Assembly (NCBI RefSeq): GCF_002140715.2
Contig: NZ_NGLE02000001.1
Coordinates: 1,049,001 to 1,113,000 of the forward strand
Direction of reading: 5' to 3'
Origin: Enterococcus sp. 4G2_DIV0659
Lineage (GTDB): Bacteria > Bacillota > Bacilli > Lactobacillales > Enterococcaceae
DNA: 64,000 bases
Position 1 is the first letter of the stretch; the number at the start of each line of letters is the position of its first letter. The translations under genes and the position numbers were made by a program. Positions 54,684 to 63,928 of this stretch are shown one piece after another. The notes beneath the pieces are model-generated. The model saw nothing but the letters and a program-made list of their open reading frames with translations. It made no database searches and was not told the origin of the DNA.

Positions 54684-54718
54684 CCCAGACAAGCGAAAAT
54701 AATGTTGTCTGGGATTTT
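54684..54718. terminator. Terminator downstream of the siderophore operon
   Basis: CCCAGACAA (54684-54692) pairs with TTGTCTGGG (54705-54713). T-rich sequence lies on both sides. Confidence 0.7.
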
Positions 54719-54798
54719 TGTTGAAATTAGGTAACAGTTATTTTTTTCAACTGTCATATCACTCGTAAAACTACAGGTTAGCCGCTCTTTTCAGCCGC

Positions 54799-55815
54799 TT
54801 AATTATATTTTGATACTGGATACATTTCATCTGCTAATTGTTCGATCCCTTCTAAGGATTGATACCCATAACCAAACATATAATTATAATCAACAGCATA
54901 GACTTGCTTATTTTTGATTGCTTTCATACTAGATAATTTTTGATTATTTAATACAGCATCAATCATTTTTTCACCAGAAATACCATTCTTATATGTCTTC
55001 CAGTCCGCAACAATTAAAACATCTGGATCTGTTTCAATTAATTTTTCTACACTCACCTCTCCTTTTTCTTCCTTGAATACATTATCTAATTTCACCATTT
55101 CAAAGATATCATTGAAAAATGTTTCGTTGCGGGCAGGGTAAACATATACCTCTGCTGGGTCTGTCGTATGAAGATACGCAAAGGTTTGATTGTTTTTGAT
55201 TTTAGCTACTTTTTTATGAACCGCTGCTTGTCTTTCTTTCAATTCTGATTTAAATGCCTCTGCTTTATCCGCTACATTGAATACTTTGCCTAAATTATCG
55301 ATATCCGTATAGACTGAATCAAATGTACCGCCAGTTACAGATGAGTTTAACACAAATGTCTTAATGCCCATCTCGTTTAATGTATCAACGGTTCCAACAC
55401 CCCAGTCCTGATTATCAAACAACCCTCCACGACCATAGATAAGATCAGGATCAACACTCAACGCCATCTCTTTACCAATATAGTCCGGCGATAAATGGTT
55501 TAATTCTTTAAAATCCTTTTCAACCGTTTTATCTGGTGCACCAAAAACAGCCCCTACACCAACTATTTTATCTTTCAAGCCTAAATGCAACAACAATTCT
55601 GCAGCTGGTTGTGTATTGGCTAAAACTCTTTTAGGTATTTGGTCAAACGTTTGTTCTTTCTTCTGCCAAGTTTCTGCACCTTCTGCTTTAGAAAAGTTCT
55701 GAACAGTCACAGGATAGCCTTCTGATTGATTTTTCTCAGCAGTCTGTTGAGTTTTTTGACCGCAACTTGTCAATAGAAGTAAGCTTAGTAAACTAATCGT
55801 AAATACTTTTTTCAT
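54799..55815 (-). CDS. Iron-siderophore (FepB/FecB-type) substrate-binding lipoprotein
   Basis: ATG at 55815 is favoured, with AAAAGG 9 bp ahead. The lipobox is LLLTSCGQK. The binding-protein fold shows RVLANTQPAAELLLHLGLKD, VDPDLIYGRGGLFDNQ and LIETDPDVLIVADWKTYKNG. It would capture a ferric siderophore or haem-like chelate and hand it to the downstream permease. It is the last gene of the Fur-controlled operon. Confidence 0.9.
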   Translation of the reverse strand: MKKVFTISLLSLLLLTSCGQKTQQTAEKNQSEGYPVTVQNFSKAEGAETWQKKEQTFDQIPKRVLANTQPAAELLLHLGLKDKIVGVGAVFGAPDKTVEKDFKELNHLSPDYIGKEMALSVDPDLIYGRGGLFDNQDWGVGTVDTLNEMGIKTFVLNSSVTGGTFDSVYTDIDNLGKVFNVADKAEAFKSELKERQAAVHKKVAKIKNNQTFAYLHTTDPAEVYVYPARNETFFNDIFEMVKLDNVFKEEKGEVSVEKLIETDPDVLIVADWKTYKNGISGEKMIDAVLNNQKLSSMKAIKNKQVYAVDYNYMFGYGYQSLEGIEQLADEMYPVSKYN

Positions 55816-55834
55816 TTTTTTCATCCTTTTCATT

Positions 55835-56599
55835 TCAATCTAGCGAATAGGAAAATCCTAAACGACCAGTTACTGGATTTTGATAAACGATGCATTTAAC
55901 GCCATAGATCTCTTCAATTAATTCTCCTGTAAATAGCTCCTCCGGCTTTCCTTCCGCAATGATTTTCCCGGCTTTCATCGCAAAAATATAATCACAATAA
56001 TCGGCCGCCAGTTCTAGATCATGAAGTGCAGCTAAAACACCAATCCCTAATTTTTTCACACATCGCAATATTTCCAATTGATAACGAATGTCCAAATGAT
56101 TGGTTGGTTCATCTAAAATCATGTAACTAGGTTGTTGGGCAATCGTCCGTGCTAATATCACTCGTTGTTTCTCACCACCAGATAGTGATAAAAAACTGCG
56201 ATCCGCATAACTAGTCAAATTGGTCTTAACTAACGCATCCATCACAATCTCTAGATCCTTTTGCGTATCAGACTCTAACAATTTTTTATGTGGTGTCCGT
56301 CCAAGCAAAACCATTTGAAAAACACTCAAATCAAAATTCAATTCATTAAATTGATTCACCACGCCTAATTTTTGTGCAACCTTCTTTTCCGATGTAGACA
56401 ACAAGTCTAAATCATCTAAAAATACATGTCCTGCTTGAGGTTTGATTCCTTTATAAATACCTTTAAGCATGGTTGATTTTCCACAACCGTTGGCACCAAC
56501 AATCCCCACAAACTGCTGTTTTTCTGTTTGAAAAGAGATACTTTTAACAATCGACTCTTGACCGATACTAATGTCTAAATCTTTTACACTTAATTTCAT
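55835..56599 (-). CDS. Iron-siderophore ABC transporter ATP-binding protein (FecE/FepC-type)
   Basis: The 254-aa ATPase has Walker A GANGCGKSTMLKGIYKG, signature LSLSGGEKQRVILARTI and Walker B YMILDEPTNHLDIRYQ, all typical of siderophore importers. It overlaps the permease gene by 4 bp. Confidence 0.93.
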   Translation of the reverse strand: MKLSVKDLDISIGQESIVKSISFQTEKQQFVGIVGANGCGKSTMLKGIYKGIKPQAGHVFLDDLDLLSTSEKKVAQKLGVVNQFNELNFDLSVFQMVLLGRTPHKKLLESDTQKDLEIVMDALVKTNLTSYADRSFLSLSGGEKQRVILARTIAQQPSYMILDEPTNHLDIRYQLEILRCVKKLGIGVLAALHDLELAADYCDYIFAMKAGKIIAEGKPEELFTGELIEEIYGVKCIVYQNPVTGRLGFSYSLD

Positions 56600-57687
56600 T
56601 GTTGACCTCCGAAATTATACCCTTTTTTAACAATAATATAGATAAATAACGGCGCTCCAATAGCTGATGTGATAATCCCTATCGGCAGTTCCACACTTGA
56701 AATCAGTGTTCTAGACAAAACATCCGCCCAAATCATAAAAAGCGATCCCGATAAAGCAACTAAAGGCAACAATCGTCTATGATCGGAACCAACCAATCCA
56801 CGAACGATATGAGGAACAATCAATCCTACAAATCCAATCATTCCTGAATAAGCCACAATCACACCAGTCAAAAGAGCCGCGAACAGTAGATATAGCTGAC
56901 GATATTTACTCAAAGGAATCCCTAAAGTAATTGCAGCTTCATCTCCTAACAACATCACATTTAAAATACGATATTGAAATAAAAAAAATCCAGTAATCAC
57001 GACAACAATTATCCCTAACACCCCTAGCTTGTTCCAACTAGCTGAAGCCAAACTCCCCATTGCCCAAAACGTCACTGTTTTCATCCCCTCTGCATTATTT
57101 GCGAGGTACACAATGAAGCTAGATAACGAACTAAACAACGCACCAATCACAGAGCCTGATAACACTAGTTTGACTGATGTCATCCGCCCGCCAATCCCAG
57201 ACAAAATCAATACGCCAAAAGCCGCTGCCATTGCACCGATAAATGCACCAAAAGCCAACCCCAATTGAGAAAAAATCGTTGCTGAGCCAAAACCAACTAA
57301 AATAGCAAAAGTTGCGCCTAATGAAGCACCAGAAGAAATCCCTAAGATATATGGATCAGCGAGTGGATTTTGAACAACAGCTTGCATCACAGCACCTGTT
57401 ATTGCCAGACCCATTCCAACCAAAACAGCTAGTATTACTCGAGGTGTTCGGACAAACCAAATAATATTTACTGAAGAATTACTGACAAGCCCATCTAGGG
57501 AGCCGAGTTTTCCGCCAGATATTTTGTTTAACATTATCTGAGCTATATCTTCTATTGAAATATTTGCTTGTCCGTTGATTAAGGAATAAACGATTGAAAA
57601 AAGAATAAGTAGCACCAGTACGAATAGAATTAATGGGTAATACTGCATTATTTTAGTTCTACTATTTTTTTCCTTACCCAACCGCAC
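56596..57687 (-). CDS. Iron-siderophore ABC permease (FecCD family)
   Basis: GTG at 57687 is suggested by GGAG 9 bp ahead; ATG at 57693 is possible but too close to it. The protein (about 363 aa) has about nine helices and FecCD blocks TPRVILAVLVGMGLAITGAV, AVVQNPLADPYILGISSGAS, GLIVPHIVRGLVGSDHRRLL and PIGIITSAIGAPLFIYIIV. It likely functions as a homodimer with the ATPase encoded next. Confidence 0.9.
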   Translation of the reverse strand: MRLGKEKNSRTKIMQYYPLILFVLVLLILFSIVYSLINGQANISIEDIAQIMLNKISGGKLGSLDGLVSNSSVNIIWFVRTPRVILAVLVGMGLAITGAVMQAVVQNPLADPYILGISSGASLGATFAILVGFGSATIFSQLGLAFGAFIGAMAAAFGVLILSGIGGRMTSVKLVLSGSVIGALFSSLSSFIVYLANNAEGMKTVTFWAMGSLASASWNKLGVLGIIVVVITGFFLFQYRILNVMLLGDEAAITLGIPLSKYRQLYLLFAALLTGVIVAYSGMIGFVGLIVPHIVRGLVGSDHRRLLPLVALSGSLFMIWADVLSRTLISSVELPIGIITSAIGAPLFIYIIVKKGYNFGGQQ

Positions 57688-57715
57688 AAACATACACTCC
57701 TGCATCTTGTTAAAC

Positions 57716-58345
57716 TTAAGAGATTTCATCAGACTCACTCATTCCTTTTAATTTCTCTGATAAGTGAGCGCTCCAATGAGTTACTGGCTTTCTATAACTT
57801 GTCGGTAATTTTATAGGTTCATCTATCCTATTCACACTAAGTAAACCAATAATTTGTCGGTCAGCAACTACGCCTATTTCTTGTTTAAATGCCTCGTCAA
57901 AAATCACTGGAATCGTCCGCCAAGTAACACCAATCTGCTTTGACCACGCAACCAGTTGAAAATTTTGAATAAATGCTGAAACAGCTCCAATAGCTTCCAA
58001 ATTTTTTTTGGGGCTTTCGTTAATTGGCGCTGTAACAATCAACGTCAGTGGAACATTAAGAAAATAGTCTTGCGTTTTTTTCCGAGCGCTCCCTTGATTT
58101 TGCTGATCATAACGCGCCCAACTATTCAATCGATCATAACTCTCCATTATCTTCTCAACAAATAGCTGACGGTCTTGTAATGTTTTGACTATGATAACTT
58201 CCCAAGGCTCATTCTTTGAGTGATAGGGTGCATAACTAGCGCTTTCCAGCAGTTCATTTATAATATCTATAGAGATTTCTTGATCCGATAATGTGCGTAT
58301 CGTTCGACGCTCTCTAATTGTTTGTTGGATTGATTCTCTATCCAT
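57716..58345 (-). CDS. Nitroreductase-family flavoprotein of the siderophore operon
   Basis: The 209-aa protein has the FMN-binding RERRTIRTLSDQEI and the block SYAPYHSKNEPWEVIIVKTL, with LNVPLTLIVTAP and VTWRTIPVIFDEAFKQEIGV. It is the first gene after the Fur box, so it is iron-regulated. It could help release iron by reducing the chelate or modifying the carrier; that is inference from position. Ribosome site ATAGGAGAT precedes the ATG. Confidence 0.83.
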   Translation of the reverse strand: MDRESIQQTIRERRTIRTLSDQEISIDIINELLESASYAPYHSKNEPWEVIIVKTLQDRQLFVEKIMESYDRLNSWARYDQQNQGSARKKTQDYFLNVPLTLIVTAPINESPKKNLEAIGAVSAFIQNFQLVAWSKQIGVTWRTIPVIFDEAFKQEIGVVADRQIIGLLSVNRIDEPIKLPTSYRKPVTHWSAHLSEKLKGMSESDEIS

Positions 58346-58403
58346 CGTTATCTCCTATCCCTCTGTGATTAATTTATTATTAATATAATGATACACTTTA
58401 ACT

Positions 58404-58422
58404 GAAAATGAAAATCATTCTC
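58404..58422. promoter_or_regulatory. Fur box of the siderophore operon
   Basis: GAAAATGAAAATCATTCTC matches the 19-bp Fur consensus (GATAATGATAATCATTATC) at 16 of 19 positions. It lies about 60 bp upstream of the start at 58345, over the probable -35 region. Confidence 0.82.
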
Positions 58423-58510
58423 AATTAGAATTTAAGAGTACCATTTCATCCTTTTTTTTGCAAGTGGATTTCAGCTCTCAAAAAAAAAGAAAGGAACACT
58501 TCCATACAAA

Positions 58511-58551
58511 AAAAGTATTCAGCACCTTAAAATTCAGTGTTGAATACTTTT
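58511..58551 (-). terminator. Terminator of the DUF308 gene
   Basis: AAAAGTATTCAGCAC (58511-58525) pairs with GTGTTGAATACTTTT (58537-58551). On the minus strand T-rich sequence follows, 18 bp after the gene's stop. Confidence 0.82.
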
Positions 58552-58568
58552 CAAAGCTTTTCCTCGCT

Positions 58569-59105
58569 CTATTTAATATGACGCAATTGAAAATATGAGG
58601 TCATTTCGCCAATCCCCATGAAAATCAGAATGCCTCCAAATAATTGAAATAAAACTAATAGGCTGCTGAAAGGATTAAAGGTTAAAACCAAGCCAGCAAG
58701 AACTAAAACTACGCTATAAATCAGCATTGGTAGCCAATTAACAGTTGCGTAGCTACGCAAATTGATTGATTGAATGCCACGAGTAACACCAACCACCACA
58801 ATGACTAAACCTAGAAAAATTGGCAAGATACTAACAATCCCCTTAGCAAAAACTAAGACGATCCCTGCCATTACGATTAATAAAATTCCTCCAAGAAAAC
58901 TCATCCCATATGTTCCAGTCACTTTTTTTACTTTAAAGCCATCATACAGATTTAAAATCCCCATAATTGCAATGTAAGCAGATATAAAATAGACTGCTAA
59001 TTGAAAAACACTTCTCGGATTAATCAAAATTAAAAAACCAAAAATAATATAAACAATTCCCCGCAAAAGTGCATATTTTCTTAATTGCTCCATAACATTA
59101 TTCAC
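58569..59105 (-). CDS. DUF308 (HdeD-like) membrane protein
   Basis: The 178-aa protein has six helices in three pairs, a DUF308 trait: YALLRGIVYIIFGFLILINP, AYIAIMGILNLYDGF, LPIFLGLVIVVVGVTRGIQS and ILIFMGIGEMTSYFQLRH. HdeD in E. coli is linked to acid resistance; the role here is unknown. It is monocistronic. Confidence 0.88.
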   Translation of the reverse strand: MNNVMEQLRKYALLRGIVYIIFGFLILINPRSVFQLAVYFISAYIAIMGILNLYDGFKVKKVTGTYGMSFLGGILLIVMAGIVLVFAKGIVSILPIFLGLVIVVVGVTRGIQSINLRSYATVNWLPMLIYSVVLVLAGLVLTFNPFSSLLVLFQLFGGILIFMGIGEMTSYFQLRHIK

Positions 59106-59225
59106 GAATTATCCCCTCCATTATCTCTCGTTATTTATACTTACATTGTATAGAATTTCTTTGAATAAGACGAATAATATGGATTATTGAGGGTTATTTT
59201 TATGAATCTTACGTCTTCAAATCAA

Positions 59226-59262
59226 AAAAGCTTCGCCCATCTTTCAATTATCTGGGCGAAAC
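59226..59262 (-). terminator. Terminator after the giant WxL gene
   Basis: TTCGCCCA (59232-59239) pairs with TGGGCGAA (59253-59260). On the minus strand it is followed by AGC and a run of six T. Confidence 0.85.
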
Positions 59263-59277
59263 TTTCTCATTCTTTTA

Positions 59278-61947
59278 TTACGGTGTTTGTTCTACTTGCC
59301 ATAAGATCGTCGCTCGATAACTACCAGACTGTAAAACCTCTCGTGAGGGGACTTCCAGAATAAATCCTGATTCATTTTTATCCCACTCTTTGCTGATATT
59401 GTATTGCCCTTTGTTTTCATGTGTTCTTTCAGCGATTGATTGTGTGGTATTTTCGGATAAAATAACTGTTTCTGTATTGTTTATTTTATAGCGAATAGCA
59501 GATGGTAAAATTTTACTTGGGTCTTCTTGACTTGTTAGTGGTTTGGTCAAAGTAGCTGTTAAATGCCAAGCACCACTATTTTTACGATTATCCCAAACGA
59601 TCAACGGTTGATCGTATTTGGCTTTTTCTACTTTTATAAATGGAATTCCTAATGTTTTACGTCCAAAGTTTAAGAAATTTGGGGAAGATTGGACAAACAA
59701 ACGTCCTTTGAATTGGTATTGAACAGTACTTTCTTCACTTGTAACCGGAATTTGGGTTTCATTTTCTGGTTTTTTCTCGAGTTGATAGTTTTTTTTCAGA
59801 ATATCATTCAGTGCTTGCAGGACTTCTTTTTCTTCAGTTAAATCAATGGTTGTTCCAATTGCTTTATCAAAAGTGATCTTATCATGCAATGTGTCTCCTG
59901 TTTCATCTACAAATTCCACGTTCACTTTTTGATTACTTTGAATATCGATCGTGATTGTTTTTTTGATTGTTTCTGAATCTCTAGCCGCCTTGAGCGTTGC
60001 CTTATACCGTCCTTGTTTAGGATTTTTAGGTATCGTCGTTGATTCGACCGAAAGGATAATATCTTTACTTGAACCAGTCGCAACATCCCAAGCAATTGCT
60101 TCCGATTTTTTTAGAATTAGCTGATTGGTTTCACTCTCATTTAGATTTTGAAAATGTTCAGGTCGACTGTTAAAATCATTGACTCCGATATAAAGTCCCT
60201 TACTTGGCGGTGTTTCATCGATTACTTGCACTGGAACTTTGATTAAAGCCGTCTTATCTGGTTGATCTGAATCCGTCATTCGTACTGTTACACTTTTCAA
60301 GCCAACAGTTGATGTATCTGGCATTTCTCCTTCGTATTCATACAAAGCTGTATGACCTGGCAAAATTACCGTATCTTGGATTACTTCTGAGGCCTTTTTA
60401 TTAAATACTGTTCCTTTTTTTAGAATTTGCGGAATCGGTTTTGCTCCGAGATTGTAAACTTTAATCTGTACCGCATAATCTTGTGAAGGCAACCCCTTAT
60501 AAGAACCTTCTGCTTCATTGACTGCTAGTAAAGAAATGTCATACCTTGTGATTGTACCTGCTTCTCCATTTATCTGTTCAGGTAACTCTGTCCTTGGAAT
60601 AGTCAACGGACTATTAAATTCTTTTTGACTATTTGCAGTAAAAGGCATTGTTATTTCTTCACCATTAGGATAGGTGACATAAACCGTTCCATGATCCGTT
60701 TCTGTAGGAATTTTACTTAGCTTATAATTAGTATCAAAATCACCTACGTAGTCCGGATAAATATCAAATACTTCTGGGTCAGCTTTTATTTGCATATACG
60801 GAAGCTCATCGCCCGCAAATATCTCATAACCTGTATTTAATGCTTCATCTGGTGCAATATTTTTCCATGGCGCACCTAATTGATACGCCGAATCAACATT
60901 TGATGCAATAACTTGTCCGGCATTATAGTTTTTACTTTCTGAACCCGTTCTCATATAATCGTTTCCGAAGTAATTAAATGCAGCAGAAACACCAATGCTA
61001 CTATAAGAACCTGCTATATATTTAGTATAGTCAGACAGCCAATTTCCTCTAGAGTCTTTTAATCGAATGGTAAATCTCTTGCCCGATGAAGGCTGAATAT
61101 AAAAACCACTATTATTCCCCAATGAATAAATTGGAACAAAATCTGTATAGTAATCCGTATCTACACTTTCTAACATAGAAAAATTCTTGGTTGTATTAGA
61201 AAGGTTATACATATCTAATTGGACAGTAAAATTTAAATTTCGATTCAAAGAAAGGCTATATACATAAAGAATCTGATTAGGCTCATCTATTAGAATCTGC
61301 TTCAACGCGTTCCCTTTTCGTAAAAAGTATTTAGAGGTGATTTTTGAAACAATCCCATCTCGGCCAATTCCATAGTTTCTATCCCAAGTTCTTCCATATA
61401 AACCACTATTATTCACACCTGGAATATCGGTTACTTTGCTTTCACCGCCACTATAAACATACCCTCTGCCAGCACTATCTTTGATTATAAAACCTAATTC
61501 ATTTTTAATTGACGATACAGATATACCTCTTTCTGGAAATCCCATTTTAGAATTATTCAGAGGATTCGTAATAACTCCATCATTAGAAGATAAAGGAACA
61601 GTTCTCCATCCATCTATCGCACCGTCTCCGAATACCTGATCAGGAAGTATCATCAAATTAAATTTATAGTTCAATAACTGTTCACTCAATGTTATGGTGA
61701 ACGTTACTTCTTTTAATCCTCTGCTGGAGTTAACAATCATTGACTTGGTGATCTGTACATCCAGATTTTGCCCTGTCGTCAAATCCCAAGCTTTTGGTGC
61801 TAATTTTTTGGTCAATACTTGAATGATTTGCGGAACAGTTTTTCCTTTGATCTCACTCACATTTAAGAATGGTAGATAATTGAAACTCATCCCTGCTTTT
61901 GCGTCTACAATAACTGTTTGATTTTCCAACGTTACTGTAATCGGCAC
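59278..61947 (-). CDS. Giant WxL surface protein, C-terminal part (separated by a frameshift)
   Basis: This 889-codon frame continues the protein encoded at 61932-63587. Its apparent GTG start has no ribosome site, and the coding sequence extends upstream in frame to the A-tract at 61975-61979. It begins inside a repeated extracellular module, then has a beta-rich region (about 100-400), Ig-like segments and a C-terminal WxL domain. That domain contains GAWHLTATLTKPL and, at the end, SYRATILWQVEQTP; the second motif is WQV rather than WxL. As written it lacks a signal peptide, so it would not be exported unless joined to the upstream half. Confidence 0.8.
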   Translation of the reverse strand: MPITVTLENQTVIVDAKAGMSFNYLPFLNVSEIKGKTVPQIIQVLTKKLAPKAWDLTTGQNLDVQITKSMIVNSSRGLKEVTFTITLSEQLLNYKFNLMILPDQVFGDGAIDGWRTVPLSSNDGVITNPLNNSKMGFPERGISVSSIKNELGFIIKDSAGRGYVYSGGESKVTDIPGVNNSGLYGRTWDRNYGIGRDGIVSKITSKYFLRKGNALKQILIDEPNQILYVYSLSLNRNLNFTVQLDMYNLSNTTKNFSMLESVDTDYYTDFVPIYSLGNNSGFYIQPSSGKRFTIRLKDSRGNWLSDYTKYIAGSYSSIGVSAAFNYFGNDYMRTGSESKNYNAGQVIASNVDSAYQLGAPWKNIAPDEALNTGYEIFAGDELPYMQIKADPEVFDIYPDYVGDFDTNYKLSKIPTETDHGTVYVTYPNGEEITMPFTANSQKEFNSPLTIPRTELPEQINGEAGTITRYDISLLAVNEAEGSYKGLPSQDYAVQIKVYNLGAKPIPQILKKGTVFNKKASEVIQDTVILPGHTALYEYEGEMPDTSTVGLKSVTVRMTDSDQPDKTALIKVPVQVIDETPPSKGLYIGVNDFNSRPEHFQNLNESETNQLILKKSEAIAWDVATGSSKDIILSVESTTIPKNPKQGRYKATLKAARDSETIKKTITIDIQSNQKVNVEFVDETGDTLHDKITFDKAIGTTIDLTEEKEVLQALNDILKKNYQLEKKPENETQIPVTSEESTVQYQFKGRLFVQSSPNFLNFGRKTLGIPFIKVEKAKYDQPLIVWDNRKNSGAWHLTATLTKPLTSQEDPSKILPSAIRYKINNTETVILSENTTQSIAERTHENKGQYNISKEWDKNESGFILEVPSREVLQSGSYRATILWQVEQTP

Positions 61948-63587
61948 AGGAATAATTGTCGATATACTTGTATCTTTTTATCCGTCATTTTTATATAACC
62001 CCAGTGAAATCCTGTTTTGCTCGTATCAAATTTATTGACAGGTTCAGTAGGATCACCAGCTGGGTTTTTGACCCATTCATATGTGGAACTGGTAGCTATC
62101 CCATCATTTAAGGACTGATATTTTGAAAAAATATTCGCTGCATTTGTCCCCATCGCCATGTCTTTATTTTGATCGACTTTAAAATAATAAGGAGACTTCA
62201 CATCCGCACCAAAAATTGTGATATTTCGTGTCGTTGTTGCAGATGCTCCGTCTAGTTCTACTTTAATCGTACCCTTATAAAATCCAACAGAATCATTAAC
62301 CGCAGTCGTATCGGTAAATGATACCGGTACAGCTGATCCTGTACTCGTATTCCAGGCACTTAGATGGGCTCTTGATTGAATCAATGCAATCAATTCTTCT
62401 TTACTTTTCCCTTTAATTTCATCAGGATAAAGTATCACTTTTGCATCAGATTTCACCATGACTTTATTGCTTAATAATGCCGTAGTATCTGCGCTTGTCA
62501 CATTGACAGGAACCTTGATTGTCGTTGTTACATGTTCATTCGTTTTTTCTGTGATTTTTACATAAGCCCAATGAAATCCGACTGTACTTGTATCAAATTT
62601 TTCCAACACTTCGCCGTTTTCATTGACGAACTGATAGGAAGCATTTGATGCTGTTGCATTATTCACTGTTTGAAACTTCGAAAATAAATTGGTTGGAATT
62701 GTCCCTAAAGCGAGTGTTGCATTTTGTGCAACAGACACAAAAGCTTGTGGATCAGCCCCAAAAACAACTACGTCTTTTTGAACAGATGCTTTTTGTTCTT
62801 CTCCACCTGCTCCTACGGTAATTTCAAATTCAGCCTTGTAACCCCCTACAGATGTTGTTAAAATCGTTGTTTTGAGCACTTTTACAGGAACAGACACACC
62901 GTCTTCCACATACCAAGAACGAACATTGGATTTTGTTTTAACCAATTGTTGTAGCTGCTCTTCCGTTTTATTCGCAATTTCGTTTGGATAAAGAATAATT
63001 TTGCCATTCACGCTATCTGTTTGAAGAGCAATCGTATTATCCAGTAAAAAGGACGTTCCTAAGTCAGTAACCGTTACTGGTATAGGAACACGGATACTGG
63101 TCAGCTCATAATTTTCGGTAATTTCCACATAAATTGTTTGAAATCCCGCTTGTTCACTGCTAGGAGTAACCGGTGTTCCATCTGCATCCACATATCCATA
63201 TAAAGCGCCATACTCCGGATGTGGAATAATCCTTTCTGAAAAAAGTTTTGTCAATCCAGCTTCAGTGTTGAGATCTGGGAATGCTTCATTTTGCTTCATT
63301 GTCAAGACTTTAGGAGTCGCTTTCATGCCCGCTTCATTTTCTACTGGATCCAACCCCCGGACTATATCACTTTTTTGCGCTTTTACTGTTGCAGATTTAG
63401 TGGCACTTGCAGCAGAGTCATTATTGGTCGTCTGTTTTGTTACTTTTTTCACAACTACTTCTGGTTGTGCTAATATAGGATTTGTTGTGGTGAATAAAAC
63501 GGTGACAGAAAAAATGCCAACTATTATCAGCCCAACGAGCGTCCATAGTATTTTAGCTTTAGAAGGATTCTTTTTTTCGTTATCCAT
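61932..63587 (-). CDS. Giant WxL surface protein, N-terminal part (separated by a frameshift)
   Basis: The ATG at 63587 has AAAGGAG ahead. A signal/membrane segment (about 14-38) precedes a ~150-170-aa module occurring about three times. Each copy has a GFHWAYVKITEK-like strand, an LYPDEIKGKSKEELIALI-like helix, an AWNTSTG turn and a final IFGADV-like strand. The third copy breaks off after GYIKMTDKK, and the last residues (IQVYRQLFLCRLQ) are out of frame. A shift of one base in the A-tract at 61975-61979 restores the module and joins it to the downstream frame, giving about 1436 aa. Confidence 0.82.
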   Translation of the reverse strand: MDNEKKNPSKAKILWTLVGLIIVGIFSVTVLFTTTNPILAQPEVVVKKVTKQTTNNDSAASATKSATVKAQKSDIVRGLDPVENEAGMKATPKVLTMKQNEAFPDLNTEAGLTKLFSERIIPHPEYGALYGYVDADGTPVTPSSEQAGFQTIYVEITENYELTSIRVPIPVTVTDLGTSFLLDNTIALQTDSVNGKIILYPNEIANKTEEQLQQLVKTKSNVRSWYVEDGVSVPVKVLKTTILTTSVGGYKAEFEITVGAGGEEQKASVQKDVVVFGADPQAFVSVAQNATLALGTIPTNLFSKFQTVNNATASNASYQFVNENGEVLEKFDTSTVGFHWAYVKITEKTNEHVTTTIKVPVNVTSADTTALLSNKVMVKSDAKVILYPDEIKGKSKEELIALIQSRAHLSAWNTSTGSAVPVSFTDTTAVNDSVGFYKGTIKVELDGASATTTRNITIFGADVKSPYYFKVDQNKDMAMGTNAANIFSKYQSLNDGIATSSTYEWVKNPAGDPTEPVNKFDTSKTGFHWGYIKMTDKKIQVYRQLFLCRLQ

Positions 63588-63624
63588 TTTTTCTCCTTTC
63601 TTATTTAATTTTTAAAAAGGATGC

Positions 63625-63848
63625 TTAACGTTTCTTTTCATTTTCTACTTTTCTACGTTTGATCCTTTTATACCTTAAAATGAATACAAACATACCTACA
63701 CATAAAATAGATTTGTATATGGTTATTTTCTTTAAGTTGCCTATTAAGATTTTTTAGCCTTTAGCGTAGTGATTACGAAATCATCTATCCATGACCATTT
63801 GCTATCCTCTCCTTCATTTGTAGTTATCACTAAATCCCGTGGTAATAG
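63625..63848 (-). pseudogene. Remnant of a WxL-interacting protein (DUF3324 C-terminus)
   Basis: Two minus-strand frames joined by one base in an A-tract read LPRDLVITTNEGEDSKWSWI, then DDFVITTLKAKK. Next comes a membrane helix (KSILCVGMFVFILRYKRIKR) and a basic tail. The W-W, F-IT, helix and basic-tail order matches the end of the intact DUF916/DUF3324 protein at 9989-11068 (KKWEWNETFKIT then a helix). Nothing upstream remains of the rest of the gene. It lies between a WxL gene and the giant WxL gene. Confidence 0.6.
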
Positions 63849-63928
63849 TCAATTCTGTGAACAATTTATAACAATAACTGTCAACCAATCTACTTACTTT
63901 TTATCTGTCAACATACCCTCAATTAATT

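Noticed and set aside
61932..61947. GTG at 61947 as a genuine start of a separate WxL gene
   Set aside because: There is no ribosome site, no signal peptide, and the coding pattern continues upstream in the same frame to the A-tract.
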